From Asterias amurensis (taxonomy: Eukaryota; Echinodermata; Asteroidea; Forcipulatida; Asteriidae), in NCBI RefSeq assembly GCF_032118995.1, contig NC_092669.1, positions 10,650,335-10,714,334 on the forward strand: a DNA stretch of 64,000 nt. The letters are read 5' to 3'. Below are positions 1-11,784 of the stretch, piece after piece. The stretch's first letter is position 1. Each line of letters opens with the position of its first letter. The translations under genes and the position numbers were made by a program. The notes under the pieces are model-generated. The model saw only the letters and a program-made list of their open reading frames with translations. It had not been told where the DNA came from and made no database searches.

Positions 1-114
1 AACAGAACTTAAAACAAAAAGATATTGCCCGCCGGTTGCCAGATACGGAGGTGTATTCGAAAGTGGGGTTCAATAAGTAAACTCGCATATGTTTTAAAAT
101 TTATAAGCACATAC

Positions 115-405
115 AGGGCTAAACACACATCGTTGTATATGGGTAAAAACCCAAATGAATATTCTTTATCCCCGATGCAAATTTAACATCTTTGCAGTAC
201 CCGCTGCTAAAACATAGGAATCAAACTGCATCTAGCCATGGTCTAGTTGATTTGACACTGCTCTAGAATTGCAAGGGTCGTGGGTTTGAATCCCACCCGA
301 GTTATGCCTGTGATTTTGTTCACAGAACTCGGGTACATGTAAGTACTGAGTAAACAGTGCTAACACACAACTGTGTATATGGGTAAAAACCGAATAGAAT
401 ATTCG
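115..405 (+). mobile_element. tRNA-derived SINE (family S1), dimer-like
   Basis: A 3' tail (TTCTTTATCCCCGATGCAAA and on, to about 190) abuts a second copy from about 196 whose head has an A-box-like GGTCTAGTTGATTTGAC and a B box GGGTTTGAATCCC. The body ends in a TGGGTAAAAACC stretch. Other copies lie at 11505-11765 and 51425-51680. Confidence 0.75.
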
Positions 406-420
406 CATATGTGTGTTGAT

Positions 421-835
421 CTAGCCCCGCTTGGTACAGTTGCGCGACTCAACCCTTCCAGCTGAGAACTTCTAGGTAAATATGCTCAGACACAACAACT
501 TCTTTATAGTGTGGACACTGCGACAAAACTGCTTCATTAATCAAAATTTGTTTTTGAATATTTATTTCAAAATGTACATGTATTTCAAAATCTTAAGTAC
601 TAAAATAAGTAAATAGTCATTGCATAACTTCAAATCTAAAGGAGGTATGATAAAATCAGTTACACAATAGTCAAAGGAAATAAATATATTAATTAGCACA
701 ATTCAAAGAACAAGTGTCATTTCTCATTCGTAATTTTTATTTTTATTTTAGTTTTTGAATTGAAACTATTGCAATCATTTGAGTCAACTTAAAATGCTCC
801 AAACCTATTTAGGCTAGCCAGGCAGGAATACTTAA
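421..835. other. No gene seen, AT-rich
   Basis: Low-complexity A/T-rich sequence. I see no supported exon or element. Confidence 0.5.
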
Positions 836-1045
836 GGCCATTGAACCCTTTCGGTAAACAGTACTGTCCAAGGCCAACACTTTGTGTATCACAACTTCTA
901 GATAAAAAAAAACAAACCTGTGAAAATTTAGGCTCAATCGGTCATCGGAGTTGGGAGAAAATAACAGGAAAAACCACCCTTGTCTCCGCACGTTTCGCCA
1001 TGTCATGACATGTGTTTAACATAAATCCGTAATTCTCGGAACGGA
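836..1045 (-). mobile_element. MITE family B, truncated
   Basis: Starts with TTAAGGCCATTGAACCC, close to the family B terminus, and carries the core AACAAACCTGTGAAAATTTA. Full copies are at 17777-18115 and 24385-24746. The inner end is lost. Confidence 0.7.
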
Positions 1046-1590
1046 ACGGTCCATTTCGTAATGGGGGACAGAATCTCCAGCGGACGGATTTTCCTGGGAC
1101 ATCGGCCCACTAATCTGAAGGTGGCAGGTTCAAATCCCGCTCTAGTAAATTTTGCATATTTTGTTCAACAGGTTCAACCCTATAAATGGAATTCCTACAT
1201 TCCTAAGGTGTCTTGCCGTGGAATAGTGAAACTTCCCCAACGCTGAGGATCTTTGTTCAAGTTGGTAGAGCAATGGTACATTAATCTGAAGGTTGTAGTT
1301 ACAGTTAATCTGTAGGACGCAGGTTCGAATCCCACTCTTGATAATTTTTCTGTTCAACCAAACAAGACTTATTTTTCAGACGCCCTGCCCTGGATGAGTC
1401 AGACTTCCTCCACGCTCCTAAGCATGGTCTGTTAGGACTAAATAGCTCAGTTGGTAGAGGGACAGCATGTTAATCCCGCAGGTTCACATCCTAGTCATTA
1501 TATTCTTTCTGTTCAACATGTTCAACCTAACAAAACTTATCCCTCAAGCATCCTGCCCTGAAGAAGTCAAACTTCCTCCATGCTCCTTAG
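1040..1590 (+). repeat. Tandem tRNA-like repeat, about 3.5 irregular units
   Basis: Units of about 160-190 bp repeat a tRNA-like head and a body with TTCTGTTCAAC and GAAGTCAAACTTCCTCCA. Heads show A-box TAGCTCAGTTGGTAGAG (near 1444) or CAAGTTGGTAGAGC (near 1259), and B-box GGTTCAAATCC or GGTTCGAATCC (1131, 1323) and GGTTCACATCC (1482). They are too decayed to fold as working tRNA genes. The last unit overlaps the 3' end of the minus-strand 460-aa gene. Confidence 0.7.
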
Positions 1591-4500
1591 AGTGTTCTGC
1601 TCCGGTCCTCTTTTCCAGTTGACTTCTACGAGCCTCAATGCTCTCAGAAGCATAGCAATCTGCGTGAAGACTCCGCGCAAAATGTCAATCAAGGGATTGA
1701 ATACTGTCTGTAGGGCGACGCCCGCGTTGTACAAGAACACTGCTACAGGCTGAAGGATGCTGTTAAAAAGTGCAGCCAGGACAGGCTTGAAGAGATAGTC
1801 GCCGAACGTTGTGAGAAGACCTACTAGGAACAGTCCTATGATGTTGTACGCAAGGAAGCGGAGAAACTCCAATAGGAAAATGAGGAAGAAGTCTACGACG
1901 ATGCGGAGTGCACCGAAGACCTCCCTCGCACAACGGCGCACCAGCTTCTCGGATCTGCAAGAAAATTGAAAATGAAATGGCATGTTCAGATCATTGGTAG
2001 TGAAGTATAATAAGAACGTCTCTGAACGATAACTGTCTCAAAACTTGGCCAACCGTTTTATGTTTCTGATCAGCAGATCACAAACAATTATCACAGCACA
2101 CTGTACACAGTGCCAGTTAAAAGTTAAAAGTTAAAAAGTTAAACAATGCTGAGATGATTGAAGGATTGTGTCACTGATGTCTGATTGTGTTTCGTAAGTA
2201 AATTATGTTGCCGTGAATAGTCGTGAGTGTCACAATTGGTTCAACAAGCAGGTAGTCACGACTATTTTTATAGTAGTCATGGCAGCTTGATTAATTGAGT
2301 AGTTGAAAAACAGCAGTCGGGACTGGACTAAGCAATCAATAGTCGCCATTCGACACCTGTGGCTCGGGCTTATAACTTACTTGTCAGCTATAGCAGTCAT
2401 ATAGATGTCCTCACGTCCAGTCCGTGTGTCGTAGTACTTCCTACTCCCGTGGTTGTAACGGTAGATGTATCTGGGTGAAGAAAAACACAATCAATTTCAT
2501 TTTAAAGGTTCATGAGACATCTACCACATGGGTGCCACGGCCAATGGGAGACTTTTTGAAAGCTCTGCCACTAGAGGGCAGCAGACCTACCAGGTAAGGG
2601 TGCAGAACTCCTATAGCAAACAATGGTAAATGCTAAACATTCAAAAATACTCAAAAAATATTTAGAAGTCTCTCAGCCTCTTGAAAATTAAATCAGATAC
2701 ATTTTCATACAACTAAACTTCAGATTTCTTCTCAATTTTTGGTAGGTCAGTATTTTGGAATTTTTGCTAAGTACCCTAGAAGAAACACTCCCAAAAACTC
2801 ATGCACACCGCTTGTTATCCTTGGGGAACTCGTGTCCAGTACGTCCTGTTCCAGAACAGTTTGGTTTATGCTGGCAATGTGTAATGTAAAACAAAATACA
2901 GTTTGGCTAAATCTAAAATACAAAATCAAAAACACGCAAAACACAAGGTATTTGCTGTCAGTGACCGTCACTCATGCTGCTCCTATTCCTCAGTTGTTGA
3001 CATAACCTGGTGAAGAGCGCCCTCTCTTGGTGATTGACAGATAGTCTAAAGTTTCCCATTGGCATTTAAGTTGTGGTGGTTAAGTCACCGGAGTGTGGGT
3101 TCGGGTCCCGGTTGTGACACTTGTGTCTGTCCTTGAGCAAGATGCTTTACTATCTGACTATAATTGCTTCTCTTCACCAGCGAGGGTATCATATTTTGAG
3201 TTAGAGGAAGGAAGAGTAATCCATAATTTGGGAGCAGCAACAGGGAAACGTCCGTCAGCGTAACTTGTTTTCGGGTAGTGAGTCACTTTTAGTTTGAGTT
3301 CTGAGCTACGCAGAACATTGACCATTACGAGTTGTAAATCTCACCTCTGAGTGTTTTCCTCGATGAGTAAGTGTGAGTTCTCGAGCCCCGCCTCATCATA
3401 TTTCCCAAAATCATCCCCTGCATCCTTCTCGCTCATCCGACTCATCCTCCCCTCCATCTTCTTGAGCTCCACATCTGACGACGTGGCCGTTGTCAACATC
3501 CCCATGTCCCGCTGTGAGTAACTCAAGTTGTTGTTGTCATTCATCGTGGCGTCGTTCTTGGGGGCGTTCTCCGTCGACTGGAACCCCAGGTTGACCTTCC
3601 AATTTTTCTTTTTGGGTTTACCGTCTGGTGTGTCCACAATGAGCTGCTTCTGGTCTGAAGATAAACAGTTGATAAAAAACCAACTCATTATTAACAATTA
3701 TTTAGTTTGGAAGCCTCATATACCATCAGTACCCATAGAGTTATTTATAAGAACTAGAGGGCACACTGGCCTATATACGTGACCGGCATGCATGCAGGCG
3801 GCCACTTTCTGAGTTGACAAAACTGGCATCGCACAGCGTGTGTTTGTGCGGCCATTTTGTAAGTTGACACAACAGAATCGCGTAGCGTTCATTAAACACA
3901 AACTCCAACATGTGTTTCATATTCAATGCGTTTACAGAATGGCGTGCGTGTCTCCTTGCAGTGGTTCCTTTTTGTACACTGAATATTAGCATCCATTTAG
4001 TGTTATTCGATACAGGGAACATGCCAAGATGGTAGCAACATGATAATGGTCTGCACTCCAAAGGTGCCACTGATATGCAATCCTGATTTACCTGAATTAA
4101 TGCTTTGGTTAATCTTTTCCGGGGACGGGTCGTAAACCTTTCCTTTTCGGCTTTTACCCGGTCGCTCTGATTTGACGATGTCCTCCCTCTGTGGTTCTAC
4201 AAAACAAAAGGGGAAAGGTTTGAATTTCTAGTTATAGTCAATGTCAAGTTATTTAATTAAGACACTCAATGAAAGCAAGGGTTTCAAAAATGACCCCTTA
4301 TACATAAACTTCAGTTTTTTTGGAGTTTGACTTCTCTGCTCGTCTTCAAGTCTCTTTTTGTTTATGCTTGTAGCTGGTCCTATTTTTGTCACTATTTCTT
4401 GGAAATTATCTGTATAATAAGCTCATTACTTATACATTATGCATCCCCCCCGTTTTTTGTTTTGTTATGTTGGACTCAAACCCACACTCTGCTCAGAAAC

Positions 4501-7500
4501 AACACCAGAGCTTGGTGCCCTTAGTGCACTTGCAAGCCTGTGCCAAGCTTTGTTTTTGAAAGGGCAAGGGCACCAAGACATTTTCTTCTTGGTAGAGGGC
4601 ACCCTATGAGGAAATTGTACGTTTCTACTGGAGCAATTCAAGGGCACAAAGGCAATGACCAGGGAGCATGGAGGCAAGCGCCTTCATTGCATCTGTTGAG
4701 TATAAGGTCTGTGCAAAGCCTTGTGCATTTCACCTTAAGTAAACTCACCAGTTACTGCATTCCTAAAATCAAACGGTGGTCTCTCTGGCTTTCTCGGGAC
4801 TGATTTCTTGCTAGCGACGGAGAAATCATCGTCTGATGAATCTACGCTACCGCGGTCTACAAACACATTGACACCAGCCTTCGTCGCCTTTCCACCATGT
4901 CCACTAAACCAAGGAAGAAGACAAAAGGAAAAACATTAAATAAGTTCATCTGGATTGTTGATTTATAATCATTAATTAATGAGGTTCGTTTTTTACAAAT
5001 CCAAAAATAATGTATGGTTCAGAACATTTATCACTATCAAGTCCAAACCACGCCTACAGCGCCCTCTATGTCCACTAGTCTGAAGAAGCTTCTACCTTAG
5101 GAGTGAAACGTAACAAACTAAAATAATATGTAAGTATTAACATCTACAGGGTTTTGGAATTTGTTAAAACGAACCTCTTAATTCCAAAAAGAAAAAAACA
5201 TTTTAATCAGATGCGGCAATAAACACCTTGATGGTTTAATGGGCCTCTTGCTTAAAAAGCAGACTTGCTTCTTATTTTCAAACTTCTTGCAACCAACTGG
5301 AGGGTGCGTGGACAATTTCATTTTTTAAGAAGTATTGTTATTGTCAAAACAACATTTTGAAAGTTTTGTGTTCTTTTTTTTTCTATTTAATTTGTACCGT
5401 ATATAGATTTTCCCTTTAAATTTAGTCTGCCTCACTCACTAACTAATGTTCACCTTTTCCACCTTAGATTTTTTCCTTTGTGTTTCCATCTTCTTGGAAC
5501 CAATATGTTTTTGTTTGCACTTGTTTATGCCACTGACGAAGGTCCAGTTTGGATCCAAAGCTAAGGCCATCTACACTACTCATTTTAATATATTTGAATA
5601 TATAAATAAAAAATATTTTGTGCCAAACTTGTTAATCACCTTCTCATGCTGGACGCAGGTGAAGATTTCTTTGGAGATTGTTCTCCGCTGATGGCGAGAA
5701 GGTGAGGCATGACGGATTTGTTGCTCTGCTGATGAGTTTGTGACTGTTGTTTAGTACTGCTGGGTTGCTTTGGTGCTGAAAGTAAACAAAAATATATTAC
5801 TCAAACTTCACCATCTGGTAAACAATAATTATCAAAATCTGACAAATAAAAGCCTAATTTAATAAAGCCTGTCAAGCTTTGCTAAGCACAGAATAGTAGT
5901 TGCTAAGCGAAAATTTTAGTTGGGCAACAATGCAAACTTGAAGCAATTAAGGATGGTAACCTGTTTCTGCTAATTTACCAGCCCAAAATTACTTTAAGTT
6001 TGCATTCTTGTAGCTGGTGCCTGACTTGATTTTTGCTTAGCAAAGACATTTGTTTAGCAGTATTTCCTACAAAAGAGAAGACAGAAGCCAACTAAGCCAG
6101 AAACAGTTGGGTCCAGTGTACTTTATCACTTGGCCAAGATGCACATGTCAAGACTGGGACTCGAACCCACATCTTGATGATCAGAAACACCAGAGCTTGA
6201 GTCCAGGGCTCTTGACCACTCATCCACAACACACCATGTCAAGACTGGGACTCAATCTCACACTCTGCTGATCAGAAACACCAGAGCTTGAGTCCAGTGT
6301 GCTAAACCACTCAGCCACAACACACCATGTCAAGACCAGGACTCGAACCCACACTCTGCTGATCAGAAACACCAGAGCTTGAGTCCAGGGCTCTTGACCA
6401 CTCATCCACAACACACCAAGTCAAGACTGGGACTCAAACTCACACTCTGCTGATCAGAAACACCAGAGCTTGAGTCCAGGGCTCTTGACCACTCATCCAC
6501 AACACACCATGTCAAGACTGGGACTCAATCTCACACTCTGCTGATCAGAAACACCAGAGCTTGAGTCCAGTGTGCTAAACCACTCAGCCACAACACACCA
6601 TGTCAAGACCAGGACTCGAACCCACACTCTGCTGATCAGAAACACCAGAGCTTGAGTCCAGGGCTCTTGACCACTCATCCACAACACACCAAGTCAAGAC
6701 TGGGACTCAAACTCACACTCTGCTGATCAGAAACACCAGAGCTTGAGTCCAGAGTACTTGACCGCTCAGCCACAACACACCATGTCAAGACCAGGACTCG
6801 AACCCACACTCTGCTGATCAGAAACACCAGAGCTTGAGTTCAGGGCTCTTGACCACTCATCCACAACACACCAAGTCAAGACTGGGACTCAAACTCACAC
6901 TCTGCTGATCAGAAACACCAGAGCTTGAGTCCAGGGCTCTTGACCACTCATCCACAACACACCATGTCAAGACTGGGACTCAATCTCACACTCTGCTGAT
7001 CAGAAACACCAGAGCTTGAGTCCAGTGTGCTAAACCACTCAGCCACAACACACCATGTCAAGACCAGGACTCGAACCCACACTCTGCTGATCAGAAACAC
7101 CAGAGCTTGAGTCCAGGGCTCTTGACCACTCATCCACAACACACCAAGTCAAGACTGGGACTCAAACTCACACTCTGCTGATCAGAAACACCAGAGCTTG
7201 AGTCCAGAGTACTTGACCGCTCAGCCACAACACACCATGTCAAGACTGGGACTCAAACTCACACTCTGCTGATCAGAAACACCAGAGCTTGAATTTTGTC
7301 TAGTTATTACTGCATAAACCACCGCCACCGGGCGGCTGTAAACATGAATCCTGCGCATTTCTTGACCGCTCTGCACATACACGGTGAAACCCAGCACTGT
7401 TTGGACAGCCTTCTGTCCACTGAAGACTAATTTTCATACCTTTTGGTGTTACATTCTTTTCTCTTCTCCTGCTGTGTGTTGATACAATGCTAACCTCCTC

Positions 7501-8304
7501 CTCTGAGCTTATGTTCGGCAAGGTATTCTCTGGCTCAGAGCTGTCCCAATTGCTATCGGACTCCGGTGATCTAGCTCCATTACGCTGCTTTTGCTGAGCT
7601 GCGATCTAAACAAAATAATGGTACTACTGAGTACTGGTGATAAATTTTTTTTTTTTAATGCACACATATCAATTCAAGGCAGTTAGTTGTCTTTTTAGGG
7701 GTTCAATACAAATTACATTTACATTTTCCTCATAAAAGTGAAGTTCAACAAGGCTTTTTGTAATAATTGCTTCAATTATTAAAGAAATGAGATCAAAAAT
7801 GTTCTACATCATGTATCTGAAACTTGTTATCAGCCTAACACAATTTTTTTCTTTTTATCAGTCAAAATTGTGTGACAAAAAAAGCAAAATATTTCATAAA
7901 TTCAAAGCATTTGCTCAAGAATGTAATTCAGTAAAACCCACAAAATGAAACCTCGTGCCGAAATCTATACTAAAATGATCGACAGCACTATTTTAAAAAT
8001 ATCTCTCTTTTAAAAGTTGTAATGTAACCAAGGACGCCAACGATTTTTAAAGACTGTCCCCTACATCAGTCTGTTATGAGTTTCTCGTACATTTGGTCTG
8101 GGTACCAAACGAAAAAAAGAAGGGAAAACGGTTCTGCAAAATGTCGTAAATTGCACCATGATTTTTGAAGACATTTGCCCTCAAAAGGTGATTGTAAAAC
8201 AAACAGTTAACATGACTTACTCTCACAGGCACAGATGGTTACACTTTTACATTATTTCTGACTTTGCTTACCATTTTTGCAGCGTTCAACTTGAAATCGT
8301 CCAT
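1567..8304 (-). CDS. Unrecognised membrane protein, 460 aa, 8 exons
   Basis: Hand-spliced exons, in transcript order: 8304-8272, 7605-7440, 5775-5640, 4903-4749, 4196-4092, 3654-3345, 2470-2381 and 1954-1567 (stop included). Every junction is GT-AG and the phases agree; the total is 1383 nt. Residues 1-300 are hydrophilic, rich in Ser, Lys and acidic residues, with stretches such as SSDDDF and SEEEV. A basic/aromatic stretch (YIYRYNHGSRKYYDTRTGRED) is encoded mainly by exon 7. Residues about 346-435, in exon 8, form a long run of hydrophobic segments broken by Pro, Gly and Asn (FFLIFLLEFLRFLAYNIIGL and on), so several membrane or re-entrant segments are likely. I do not recognise the family. 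The start is the first ATG of a short exon followed by a good GTAAGC donor. The last residues and the stop fall inside a tRNA-like repeat (1040-1590). Introns hold a 91-bp tRNA-like array (6130-7295) and several MITEs. Confidence 0.8.
2855..3065 (+). repeat. Repeat with inverted copy at 12355-12545
   Basis: The segment from CCAGAACAGTTTGGTTTATG to CGCCCTCTCTTGGTGATTG is found reversed, at high identity, at 12355-12545. It lies in the last intron but one side of the 460-aa gene, between exons 6 and 7. Confidence 0.7.
3066..3185 (+). mobile_element. tRNA-Leu/Ser-type SINE fragment
   Basis: GTGGTGGTTAAGTCACC and GGTTCGGGTCCC mark a tRNA-like head, followed by the body CACTTGTGTCTGTCCTTGAG. It belongs to the same broad SINE group as 20245-20420 (family S2). 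Confidence 0.6.
4555..4705 (+). repeat. Dispersed repeat G (AGGGCACCAAGGC type)
   Basis: GGGCAAGGGCACCAAG, TAGAGGGCACCCTATGAGG and a GGAGGCAA-type end recur at 12940-13110, 16265-16370, 18260-18420, 26270-26600 and 54030-54175. Mode of mobility is not clear. Confidence 0.7.
4981..5176. mobile_element. Short inverted-repeat element
   Basis: Ends GAGGTTCGTTTT and AAAACGAACCTC are inverted copies extending about 26 bp, flanked by TTAAT on both sides. About 200 bp, non-coding, in intron 3 of the 460-aa gene. Confidence 0.65.
5878..6050. mobile_element. Inverted-repeat element with TGCTTAGCAAA ends
   Basis: TTTGCTAAGCA at the left and TGCTTAGCAAA at the right bound a stretch with inverted similarity. 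It seems related to the GGGCCCAATTTCAT family seen intact at 31921-32150. Confidence 0.45.
6130..7295 (-). repeat. Tandem array 1 of 91-bp tRNA-Leu(CAA)-like units
   Basis: About 12.7 units of 91 bp. Read on the minus strand each unit shows an A box GTGGCTGAGTGG, an anticodon-arm-like CTGGACTCAAGCTCTGG (CAA anticodon, tRNA-Leu) and a B box GGGTTCGAGTCCC. Unit variants recur in order: 6235-6507 matches 6508-6780 (273 bp, three units) and 6417-6871 matches 6872 onward (455 bp, five units), a higher-order structure. It lies in intron 2 of the minus-strand 460-aa gene, close below exon 2 (7440-7605). Open frames inside are by-products of the repeat. Confidence 0.9.
7606..8271. other. Intron 1 of the 460-aa gene
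   Basis: AT-rich. The first part, 7606-7780, is similar to 12176-12360, including GGTTCAATACAAATT. No other feature seen. Confidence 0.5.
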
Positions 8305-9159
8305 GATGTTGTTTTTTGATCGACAATATTTCGGTCATAGAAATAACTTGGCGCTGAGGGCGCGCTTTTTTTATGCAAATTTGAACGTCCAATGAATCGA
8401 CCTTTGACCGGGCCACTCTAGATAGATATAGAACTTGCAAGCAGACAACATGGGGCTGGAAGAGTCTCTGGTATGCATAAATTCCAATCATTTTTCTCTC
8501 ATTTTCTCACCATTATACAACATTTGCATGAGTTTGCATTAATGCTCTAAACATGCTTCTAGTGCGTGCGTTATACCTCTCAGAATGTTCACTAAAATAG
8601 CTGCTTGCTGGCTCACTTTACAACTTCTATTCTCTTAAAAGCACACGCCTTTTTCATCGACTCACGACACGACATTAAGTCACGTCCTTTGTTTGTAATT
8701 TCTATTTTTTGTCCGACGAATTGTGTATAATTTGTACGTGTTTTGTTGGTAGTTGTGTCCTTCTGACTTGGTAGAAGGGTCTACTCAGTAATTTACTGTC
8801 TGAACCGAGTCTCAGCGTGGGCTTTTTAGTTTTCCATTTGATTGACAAAATTAAATTAAAGTTTTGCATGCATTTCATGACGGCACAACTATAGAATGCA
8901 GGTACACTTCGAAGCTTCCACTGCGCCTCCGCGGAGACGGAGTCGCGGTGACGTTCATACGTACACAGTACACTGGAGTTGAGGTCGCGCTCTGTTGCTT
9001 AACTATAAATATTTGGCAACCTAGGGGGCACTCTGAAAGATGCACAACGGCGCCCTCATTAGGCTCGAAAATACACAACTGCGCTATAGCTAATGCGCAG
9101 CTGTGTTGTCAATTTATTTTATACGATAACTCACAAGATCATTAGATGATTATTTCAAT

Positions 9160-9640
9160 AATTATGGGAACTCCGTACAAATAATTAATAACTATTAATA
9201 TTGCCGTACTACATATTACCCCAAAAGAGGATTATTTCCAAAAGGGAAATAATTAAAGGCCGAATCCTAATACATTAGAGGATTATTTAAAAAAGGGAAA
9301 GAAAGCCCGAATTCCGTACAATTATTAATATTGCCCTCATACACTTGACCCCATTAGAGGATTATTTAAAAAAAGGGAAAGAAGGCCCGAATTCCGTACA
9401 ATAATTAATATTGCCCTAATACACTTGACCCCAATAGAGGATTATTTATAAAAAAAAGGGAAAGAAAGCCCGAATTCCGTACAATAAATAATATTGCCCT
9501 CATACATTTGACCTTATTAGAGGATTTAAACAAAAGGGAAAGGGAAAGCCCGAATTCCGTACAATTATTATTATTGCCCCAATACACTTGACCCCATTAG
9601 AGGATTATTTAAAAAAGGGAAAGAAAGCCCGACCGCGCAT
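9160..9640. repeat. Minisatellite, about 75-90 bp units
   Basis: About five units share AGAGGATTATTTAAAAAAGG, GAAAGCCCGAATTCCGTACA and ATTAATATTGCCCT. Units differ by small indels. Confidence 0.85.
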
Positions 9641-10045
9641 CCGCGCCTCCGCGCCTCCACCTTCCCCTTCTTCACGATTGCATCATATGCTCGTCTTCCT
9701 AAAGACGCCCTCTATCGGCCATTGTCCACACCGCGTCTCCGCGCCTCCGCGCCTCCACCTTCCCCGTCTTCACGATTGCATCAAATGCCTGTCTTCCTAA
9801 AAACGCCCTCTATCGGCCATTGCCAACACCGCGACTCCGCGCCTTCGCGCCTCCACCTTCGCCATCGTCACGATTGCATCATATGATCGTCTTCCTAAAG
9901 ACGCCCTCTATCGGCCATTGTCAACACCGCGACTCCGCGCCTCCACGCCTCCGCGCCTCCACGCCTCCAGCTTCCCCGTCTTCACGATTGCTTCAAATGC
10001 ACGTCTTCCTAAAACGCCCTCTATCGGCTGCTTCACCTACCTCAC
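9640..10045. repeat. Minisatellite, about 100-120 bp units
   Basis: Four units share CGCGCCTCCACCTTCCCC, TCACGATTGCATCA and CGCCCTCTATCGGCCATTG, with variable runs of CGCGCCTC. The open frames across it are by-products of the repeat. Confidence 0.85.
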
Positions 10046-10539
10046 CAATCACGTCACACTTTGACTCCCTACGACCCTAACATTTTATCTGTTGTATTCA
10101 TCAATCGCACTCAATACAATCAAGTAGTATAGTACGACCAGCTATTTTCTTCCTCCATGCTACGACCAAGTTACTTAAAACGTACGTGACCGCGACTCCG
10201 CCTCCGCGGAGGCACAGATAGAGCTCCGAGTGTACCTGTATTCTATAGTTACTCCTTCATGACATTTATTATTTAAAAAAAAAAATTAAAAAACAATATT
10301 GAAAATAATTGTTTGTACAGTTTTTTAAAGTTTTTTTTACTCATCACAACTATTACTTAGTCACATTTGGTTTATTGCTCCACAGTCACATGTATGTATT
10401 TTAATTTGTTATATATTTTTTTACATTATCGGTACTATTATGTTAGGGCTAGGCCCCCTAATAATTTAGTACTTCTACCGTAACCTACGTGTAGAAACTA
10501 CAATATACAAGGCTCCCCCGTGAGTACCCAAACCCTTAA

Positions 10540-10924
10540 AGGCAGTGGACACTATTTGTAATTGTCAAAGACTAGCCTTCACAGTTGGTATATCTCAACA
10601 TACATGTATGCATAAAATAACAAACCTGTGAAAATTTGAGCTCAATCGGTCATCAAAGTTGCGAGATAATAATGAAAGAAGAAAACACCCTTGTCACACG
10701 AAGTTGTGTGTGTTTAGATGGTTGATTTCGAGACCTCAAGTTCTATACTTGAGGTCTCGAAATCAAATTCGTGGAAAATTACTTCTTTCTCCAAAACTAT
10801 GGCACTTCAGAGGGAGCTGTTTCTCACAATGTTTTATACCACCAACCTCTCCCCATTACTTGTCACCAAGAAAGGTTTTATGCTAATAATTAGTTTGAGT
10901 AATTACCAATATTGTCCACTGCCT
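10540..10924. mobile_element. MITE family A, full length, TTAA target
   Basis: Ends are AGGCAGTGGACACTATTTGT and its inverted partner (AGTGTCCACTGCCT with small drift), flanked by TTAA at 10536-10539 and 10925-10928. An inner hairpin (GAGACCTCAAGTT / AACTTGAGGTCTC type) and the core AACAAACCTGTGAAAATTTG are present. TTAA duplication points to piggyBac-type mobilisation. Non-coding. Confidence 0.88.
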
Positions 10925-11504
10925 TTAAACAATACAATGACAATGTTTTTAATTAGGCCTATATGGGACAAATCCCGGGGTTTCATATCCTGGGCTAATC
11001 AATTAGGAAAAATTATAACAATGTGTTTATTGATTTTTTTATTGATTGGTAATCGTCTGCTGCTGTACAGACTGAATACATTTAGAATAGAATAATTTTT
11101 TTTTTAGAATAGAATAATGTTTTATTGTCACTTGTAACAAAACAAATAATTGTACAGTGGAATGCGTGGTAGTTTTGCGTGTCTAAAAAGATGTTATATA
11201 AAAATACACACTAAAAATTTACCATTTATATACAAAAATACATCGAATATACATATCGTTTATGAAAAGTATTACAATATACAGGCGAAATACGAAAGAT
11301 AAAAACAGCACGATTGAATTAAAATATACAATCATGATTAAAACCTGTCATTTAGAACACGAACAGCTGCGGGGTAAAAACTCTGCAAAGTACAATTAGA
11401 TCCAGATTTAATACATATTCAACTCAGCTGTTTGTTCAGAGTTTGTTCAGAGGTGTACAGTAGGCCTACATGTACATGAATAGTTTTATAATAGATGTTA
11501 AATT

Positions 11505-11765
11505 TGCATCGGGGATAAAGAATATTAATTTTTGTTTTTACCCATACACCGATGTGTGTTAGCACTGTATACTCGGTACTTTCCCGAGTCCTGTGAAAAA
11601 AAACATCACAGGCATGTTACTCGGGTGGGATTCGAACCCACGACCCTTGCAATTCTAGAGCAGTGTCTTACCAACTAGACTACCGAGGTTGCCCGGTAGC
11701 TAGAGGCAGTTTGAATCCTATGTTTTGGCAGCGGGTACCGCAACGATGTAATAGATGTTAAATAG
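11505..11765 (-). mobile_element. SINE S1, near full length
   Basis: On the minus strand: head GCGGTACCCGCTGCC, A-box-like GGTAGTCTAGTTGGTAAG, B box GGGTTCGAATCCCAC, then a hairpin ACTCGGG...CCGAGT and the tail GATGCAAATTTAACATCTAT. A tail remnant also lies upstream of the head, as in the copy at 115-405. Confidence 0.8.
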
Positions 11766-11784
11766 AAAAGAAAATGAATAGATT

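Larger units (their letters stand above)
8865..10265. mobile_element. 1.4 kb element with about 85-bp terminal inverted repeats and internal minisatellites
   Basis: 8870-8955 (TCATGACGGCACAACTATAG ... CCTCCGCGGAGACGGAGTCG) returns inverted at 10178-10262 (CTATAGTTACTCCTTCATGA end). No transposase frame is present. The inside holds two unrelated tandem arrays, listed separately. It resembles a non-autonomous DNA transposon with satellite-like cargo; the class is undetermined. Confidence 0.7.

Noticed and set aside
1040-1500. Working tRNA genes
   Set aside because: A and B boxes are visible, but the arms do not pair well and units repeat with a shared non-tRNA body. SINE-like or satellite.
6220-7142. 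Identical 64-codon open frames on the minus strand
   Set aside because: They recur with the 273- and 455-bp periods of the tRNA-like array and start and stop inside the repeat unit. By-products, not genes.
6130-7295. CRISPR array
   Set aside because: Repeats are 91 bp, contiguous and without unique spacers; the host is an animal.
9588-10080. Pro/Arg/Ser-rich open frames
   Set aside because: Encoded wholly by the CGCGCCTCC minisatellite, with a frame that depends on unit indels.
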